Part shown: positions 58,440 through 64,000 of the stretch, piece by piece
How positions within the stretch are numbered: position 1 is the stretch's first letter
Layout: every line of letters starts with the position of its first letter
Source: Bombyx mori
Lineage: Eukaryota > Arthropoda > Insecta > Lepidoptera > Bombycidae
DNA: 64,000 bases
Assembly: GCF_030269925.1 (NCBI RefSeq)
Contig: NC_085111.1
Span: 2,782,142-2,846,141 of the forward strand
Direction: 5' to 3'
Notes under the pieces: generated by a model
The model's input: the letters and a program-made list of their open reading frames with translations, nothing else
What the model was told of the DNA's origin: nothing
Database searches by the model: none
Position numbers and translations under genes: made by a program

Positions 58440-58905
58440 TGTATTACTAACACTACATATGGAATTTAATTCTGAAAAAAAAAAGTATTATTATTATTTT
58501 TGTATTGTGTTTCTCGAAATACTTAAGATATTTCGGTATAATGAAGATCACGGGCCTATGCCAAGTGAGCTTCATTTTCTACTTGCAGAATATTTATGTC
58601 TTCCTGCAAGAATTGACGGACTATGCGGCATGTGTTTAATATTGCGGCTTTTTGCATGGTCATGTACGTGTTCTCGGCTATGTCTAATATTTTTAAAGAT
58701 TGGAGTAGGTGTTTAGGTATAACGCCTGTACTGGATAGCACCAGTGGTACGATTTCGGACGGACTTTGTTCATTTTCCAGATTCTTAAAATTTCTTCCTT
58801 TAATTCTGTATATTTATTTACTTTTTCAGCTATTGATTTCTGTATATTATTGGTGTTAGGAACTGCTATGTCTATTATATTATTATTGTTTCGTCCGTGA
58901 CACAA
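58440..58905 (-). pseudogene. LINE ORF2 C-terminal remnant, frameshifted
   Basis: The minus-strand reading begins near 58905 (I-I-D-I-A-V-P-N-T-N-N-I ... K-Y-T-E-L-K-E-E-I) and continues in another frame from about 58741 (S-S-T-G-V-I-P-K-H-L ... T-C-R-I-V-R-Q-F-L). The two together match the C-terminal part of a common insect LINE protein. The frame break near 58740 shows it is dead. Confidence 0.75.
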
Positions 58906-59072
58906 TAATGCCTATCGAGATACTAATAAAACATAAATTAGTATTGAAGTTTCACTGTTGGATGCGTGCCGCGGCAAGGCGGTTCGGCAGTTCCCAATCA
59001 CGGGACCGCTGGTTTGAGAGGCTCACACTACCGTTCGACTTTACTTAATCGGATATAATATGTACATACATA

Positions 59073-59330
59073 TGAGACCGTCAGCGCAAAAGTGGCCTGA
59101 GCTTACTATAGTAAGTATGGAGACAACGAGGTCTGAATTTACTTTTACACCTAATAGGAAAAAACAAAACGCGCAAAAATAAATGTTGACAAAGCCATCT
59201 GTTATCTATGGACGAAACTAGGGATAGGTCGGTTTTGCACCAAAATTTATTACGTTTTAAATAAATTGCAATCTAGTAGAACCACGAATATAAAAATGTA
59301 GGATAGGCCACTTTTGTGCTTACGGCCTCA
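59073..59330. mobile_element. MITE with ~28 bp inverted ends and TA target duplication
   Basis: The left end TGAGACCGTCAGCGCAAAAG and the inverted right end TGAGGCCGTAAGCACAAAAG are followed on both sides by TGGCCT. TA lies on both outsides (59071-59072, 59331-59332). No coding. The TA duplication suggests a Tc1/mariner relative. Confidence 0.75.
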
Positions 59331-59605
59331 TATCATCATTATCCTGTCCTTCTTCCAGTTACCTGGGGTCAACGCAACATGTTTTCTCATGTTTCAACAT
59401 GTCTTCTACCATATACCATTTCTTCGCTCACTCCCCTTTTACCCATATCGTCTTTCACGCAATCCATCCATTTCTTCTTAGGTCTACCTCTTCCTCTATA
59501 TCCTTCCACATTCATAGTTAACATTTTCTTACCAACCTCATTTTCATTTCGTCTCATCACATGTCCATACCATCCCGAGCGCGCACTTCTCAGCTTCTCA
59601 TATGT
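59331..59605 (-). pseudogene. RTE-type LINE ORF2 C-terminal remnant
   Basis: The minus strand reads W-Y-G-H-V-M-R-R, then [17 protein letters not shown], the hallmark C-terminal motif of RTE-clade LINEs. Stop codons follow and it ends in an (ATGATG)-like tail at 59331-59345. It directly abuts the MITE at 59073-59330. Confidence 0.8.
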
Positions 59606-59768
59606 AAGTACATAAATTACAATCGGATATTGTGACGTTTACAGTAAGTAGTGCAACAATGTCAACGATCGTGGGACGATGTGGAAGTGAGGTTCCCTTT
59701 GTTTTTGTTTATCTAAATTTTTAAATGCAATTGTGTAAACTTTTAATAGAAACGAACAAAAAATGAGG

Positions 59769-59900
59769 AATAGTATATGTAATTAAAAAAAAAAAAAGAT
59801 TTCCCAGCTATGTTTGTTTCACCGGTTCCACTCAAAGGACCGTGTCTTTTTTTCTTTTGGAACCGGTGGTAGAGATAACTTATATTGACATTGAATAATT
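59769..59900 (+). repeat. Left copy of a ~130 bp direct repeat flanking Bm1
   Basis: AATAGTATATGTAATT, A run, TTTCCCAGCTATGTTTGTTT, CCGTGTC, T run, to TTGACATTGAATAATT. The right copy is at 60348-60473. Confidence 0.92.
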
Positions 59901-60347
59901 TTTTTTTTATTTTTTATTGCTTAGATGTGTGGACGAGCTCACAGCCCACCTGGTGTTAAGTGGTTACTGGAGCCCATAGACATCTACAACGTAAATGCGC
60001 CACACACCTTAAGATATAGTTCTAAGGTCTCAGTATAGTCACAACGGCTGCCCCACCCTTCAAACCGAAACGCATTACTGCTTCACGGCAGAAATAGGCG
60101 GGGCGGTGGTACCTACCCGTACGGACTCACAAGAGGTCCTACCACCAGTAATTACGCAAATTATAATTTTGCGGGTTTGATTTTTACTGCACGATGCTAT
60201 TCCTTCACCGTGGAAGTCAATCGTGAACATTTGTTAAGTACGTATTTCATTAGAAAAATTGGTACCCGCCTGCGGGATTCGAACACCAGTGCATCGCTCG
60301 ACACAAATGCACCGGACGTCTTATCCTTTAGGCCACGACGACTTCAA
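59901..60347 (-). repeat. Bm1 SINE, full length, between direct repeats
   Basis: Complete from the T run (59901) to the tRNA-like head ending GGCCACGACGACTTC. The head has both promoter-box-like parts. It is the most cleanly bounded copy in the window because the same flanking sequence occurs on both sides. Confidence 0.95.
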
Positions 60348-60473
60348 AATAGTACGTAATTTAAAAAAAAAAGATTTCCCAGCTATGTTTGTTTCACCGG
60401 TTCCACTCAAAGGACCGTGTCTTTTTTTTTTCGAACCGGTGGTAGAGATAACTTATATTGACATTGAATAATT
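60348..60473 (+). repeat. Right copy of a ~130 bp direct repeat flanking Bm1
   Basis: AATAGTACGTAATTT, A run, TTTCCCAGCTATGTTTGTTT to TTGACATTGAATAATT. It differs from the left copy mainly in the lengths of the A and T runs and in a TATAT/TAC difference near the start. Confidence 0.92.
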
Positions 60474-60494
60474 GTAAATAGACATGCTTTAACA

Positions 60495-60827
60495 AAAACC
60501 GACTTCAAATAGAAAAAAAAAGATATTCCAAAACAAATTAATATACACTAAAAACAATAATCATCGAAATCGGTTGGCGTGATATTGAGTTATTGAGTTA
60601 TTATTCTTCTATTTGTCGCGCACGTACTTAATGCAAATTTAAGACTTATATAGTTTTCTCGTGAATACCATTATCAGAACTGGACTACATTGAAATGGGA
60701 CGACACGGCAAGCGTCAGCTTTCTAATAAAAAAATAATCATCAAAATCGATTCACCCAGTCAAAAGATATGAGGTAACAAACATAAAAAAAACATACAGA
60801 GAACCTCCTTTTTTGAAGTCGATTAAA
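60495..60827. repeat. Inverted-repeat (MITE-like) element, AACCGACTTCAAA ends
   Basis: The left end AAAAACCGACTTCAAA and the inverted right end TTTTGAAGTCGATTAAA differ by a base or two. Inside, ATCATCGAAATCGGTT and ATCATCAAAATCGATTC repeat. The piece at 1995-2085 shows a related right end. Common style of lepidopteran repeat; no coding. Confidence 0.55.
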
Positions 60828-62926
60828 ATAATAATTTGTTGACATTAAAATAAACGATTTGAATTTGTAATTACGATACGGGGGAGTTTTATGATAAACA
60901 CTCGACGTTGACTTTTGAAGAATCTTAAAGTGTTGATAGAGTATTCATAGTAGAGGAAAAGAGGCTATATATCTTGACCCTATTATACTCAAATAATAGC
61001 TATTCAATTCGATGAAATTCAATTAACCAGCACAACACCAAAATCGAATAACGTTCCTAATTAAAAAAATAGAGCCTATTATACCTTCTATGGTGTGACT
61101 TTATTTATTTTTTATTATTTCAGAAATCGAATAGTATAGGTATATAGAGACCCAAAATACTTGGTACTAAGGCAGAAAATAGCCTCGTAATACCAATATT
61201 CCGAGAAGGTACGGCTCATGACAGCTACCAATTGTTTTTTCGTATTAGGAACTTGGATCTGAAGAATAAAATAAGAAAATGCACTACAAAGAAAACTAGG
61301 CGTTAATGTAAATATCGATAAATTTAAAGCCATAGCGAAAGCCGATCCTAGTCAAACGACCTAACAGTTAAAGTCGGCATTCGTCTTAATTTACCCAGAA
61401 TACTGACTACCGCCCTCCGAATTGCCAAGAACTAGCGATCTGGGTCACATTAAAATTAACTGACACGCACAGAGAAGCATGCGTTGAGGTTTGCTTTAGT
61501 GGGTAGGTACAGAAACCAAGGGATATTGTGACGTATTATGAAACGGCTATGGCCGAAAAGATAAGGCGACACGTGTATCGGGCTATGCGACTGTGCTCAG
61601 TGTTCAAATCTCAGTGCCAATATTTCTAATGTAATACGTATAATAAAAATTAAATCTGCCAACATATAATTGGCGTCATTACTGGTAGTGGGCGCATCTT
61701 GTGAGGGTAGGTATCATAACCCTGCTTATAGATTATCTTTCATCCCATATCATCTCATTTCATTTCATTTCATTTTATGCCATGTTTCACATTAATCAAC
61801 TTCATTTCATTTCATAATGTATTTTTTCATATAAAAAAAGGTTTCTAAAGGTCTTAGCTACCAGGGCATAAAATCCCTTAAAAAATATTATCTTATGTAT
61901 AAATATTTTGAAGTTTGAAGAATGGGACAACCTTTATACTAACACAATTGAGACTTAGAGCTTATGTCTCAAGATGGGTAGAGCTATCCTCTTTAATATG
62001 CTCATCAGCCTCTATCCCTAGCCCCATCCTATTTCGTTAACACCAGGCGGTTTCATAAAGAAGTTTTAATAAACAAACATATGAATGTTTTTGTTGGGAA
62101 ATTTTCAAAACATTATCGGGCCTTTGAAGTAACAAACATTTAAAATACATTAAGATCTAAAAATAATTGACTCGAATCGAAGCGCCTTGAACAATTGACG
62201 CGCCTCTCGTCTCGGTTCCGATAGAACGCGAGACCAATTAAAAAATGCTTTTTTCACACGATAACTTGTTTTTATACGCCATCAATGGAATTGGTCGCGT
62301 GACAATTTGCTGTAACCAACCCTGCTATAACATTGTAAGCTCCGCGCGGAATGCTGGACTCGTAACATCGACTTACAAATACTAACCAGACATACAGTCA
62401 GTACGAAGCCTTACTTAGCCATTGCGGACTTGCATAAATAGTGAGCAGCTTTTTATTTAGAGTTCTAACTAAAAGGTACGTGAGTTATAATACTGTTCTC
62501 TTTTTTTTTTAATAACGCAAGCTGGTCTCGCCTCGATTCCGCTCATTGCATAAAGATTTATGCATAGCAAATTCATATAGACGAAGAAAACAACTTTTTT
62601 CGTGATCATAAATATGCGATGATGCACTTTTTGTATTCTAATATAATCTATGAGGCCGCATGCGCTTTAAGGTGCTTTGTTAGTGAAATAAACAAAAGAA
62701 TGACGCAAATCTATCTGTACACTGTTAATATTTATAATGAATATAAATTGATCGGTACCGATTCATAATCAATTTTATTATTCTCCATTTTTTTTACGTC
62801 GTAAGAACAGGGATGGTGTACTTAACAATTGTTGTTTCAAACGTATTAAATCGATTAAAACACAAACTAACATATGTGATGCATAAATAAATAACATAAG
62901 CCATCATTTTCTGAATTCAAACATTA
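60828..62926. other. Intergenic stretch with simple repeats and an old Bm1
   Basis: 61678-61985 is a strongly diverged Bm1 interrupted by a (CATTT)n-type run at 61750-61815. Elsewhere no gene or repeat is evident. Confidence 0.45.
61678..61985 (+). repeat. Bm1 SINE, strongly diverged and interrupted
   Basis: It starts ACTGGTAGTGGGCGCATCTT, then is broken by CATTTCATTT repeats and other sequence, and resumes GAAGTTTGAAGAATGGGACA to ATGTCTCAAGATGGGTAG. Confidence 0.6.
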
Positions 62927-63344
62927 CTAGAGGTCCCGCAGTAGTCGAAATTCGACTATAATTAATTGGAATTGTAAGTTTGTACACTATTATGATTGTA
63001 TTTTATACTTCTATAATCACAAATTTCGCCAAGACTACACTATAAAAACATTAACAAAGGCAAACAATATTTAATCTATTCTCAATTTGACAACAGACGC
63101 CAAGAACAAAAGTTTGACAATAAATAGTATGCATGCGTGTGTGCGTCAAATACATGGTCTGTAGTGTGTGTAATGTTTTCTTTATTGATTTAATGTATAT
63201 TTTATGCATTATTTAAAAAAAATATTAGCATTGTGCACTTCTTCTCTATATTCTCTTTAAGTGTGGGAAATTTCATACTCCTCCGTCCCCGCAATTTTCG
63301 TAAAAATGGATACAAAGATTTTGCTTCACGTATTAATATATAGA
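62927..63344 (-). mobile_element. Helitron-like element, type A, non-autonomous
   Basis: A|CTAG at 62926-62930 (the reversed 3' end) with the palindrome TAGTCGAAATTCGACTA just inside. The 5' TC end is the GA at 63343-63344 followed by T. 418 bp, very close to the copy at 36557-36979. Confidence 0.85.
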
Positions 63345-64000
63345 TACACAAAAACCACATTGTCTTTGGTCACCAACGTTGTCTGTGGTGTACATAATAT
63401 ATATTCTTGTTTTAAATACCTATATTTCTTATATAAAAAAGTTATACATTACTAGGTGTCTTGCGGTTAAACCGAATGCTTAATTGAGATATAAAAAAAC
63501 CTAAGTGTACTGGAAATGGTAATTCAACTTACGTTAATCGCAAAAGAGTCAGTAAATATATACGCTCTCATTTGCTCGTATAATCGGTTCTATTGGGAAA
63601 TACACGAAGCAACATAAATCGCGCTACGAATAATTTCAATAGTTTTCAGTTACAAGCCTTTTATTAGGTTCTCGTGAGTCGAAAACACAATTAATTCATA
63701 GTTTTATCTCACATTAATTATATTCATGTTACAATTTCCTTCCTTTCCGTGCGTTCGTAGCTGCGGACTACTGTCGACTCTAAAAAGTGTGCGTTTTAGG
63801 CATGAACCATCCGTCTGCCGAGCAAAAACAACCAGTTTGACAGAAGACCTACCCTCTGCGTTACGACACACGAACAACATTTCCTATGCGGATATCACAG
63901 TATACACTAATTAAATAACTAGAACAGAATTAACGATACTGATCCAAAAAGCCGAAAAATATAATATGTACAATAAACTCTAGAGAAATAGAGAGGGAGA
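63345..64000. other. Intergenic end of window, nothing recognised
   Basis: The 62-codon frame at 63726-63914 has no likeness to a family I know. No repeat border seen. Confidence 0.4.

Noticed and set aside
59316..59615. 99-codon plus-strand Ser/Thr/Pro-rich frame
   Set aside because: It is the antisense of an RTE LINE C-terminus with the [10 protein letters not shown] motif on the other strand.
57955..60347. tRNA-like sequence at the ends of full-length Bm1 copies
   Set aside because: Box A- and B-like parts are present, but the fold continues into SINE sequence and there is no proper acceptor stem. These are SINE heads, not tRNA genes.
1..64000. Endogenous virus, LTR retrotransposon or host defence cluster
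   Set aside because: I found no gag, protease, integrase, envelope or long terminal repeats, and no gene cluster of any kind beyond transposable elements and the single transporter gene.

Overview
The window looks like silkworm (Bombyx mori or a very close relative such as B. mandarina) nuclear DNA. It is AT-rich and intron-rich. It is packed with Bm1, the Bombyx tRNA-derived SINE: I count about 30 copies, three of them essentially full length. It also carries Helitron-like elements with A|TC...CTAG|T ends, a DD37D mariner and 3' ends of several LINE families. Nothing looks bacterial or viral, and I see no rRNA, true tRNA or CRISPR.

One host protein-coding gene can be supported. It is the 5' part of an organic anion transporting polypeptide gene (Oatp, SLCO family) on the minus strand. 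The start codon is at 27830-27828, in an exon that contributes only five coding bases. Coding exons follow at 27748-27012, 11495-11355, 7016-6885 and 1487-1323. All junctions are GT/AG and keep frame. The joined product has at least 393 residues and covers TM1 to TM7, including the Oatp signature D-x-(K/R)-W-V-G-A-W-W-x-G. The rest of the gene lies beyond base 1. Its introns (77 bp, 15.5 kb, 4.3 kb, 5.4 kb) hold most of the repeats in the first 27 kb.

From about 28 to 64 kb I find no convincing host exon. This stretch is 5' flanking or intergenic sequence, or introns of an untranslated leader. It holds a four-unit tandem array (28868-30242) whose two central units carry a SINE piece, a probable PIF/Harbinger-like element (44760-45860) with a Bm1 inside, and LINE remnants of RTE and other types. 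It also holds several inverted-repeat MITE-like elements and Helitron-like copies.

No previously undescribed system is evident. The structures most worth a second look are a full-length Bm1 flanked on both sides by 125-130 bp direct repeats, the SINE-bearing tandem array, the large set of short Bm1 copies with one shared 5' boundary, and the split start codon of the Oatp gene.
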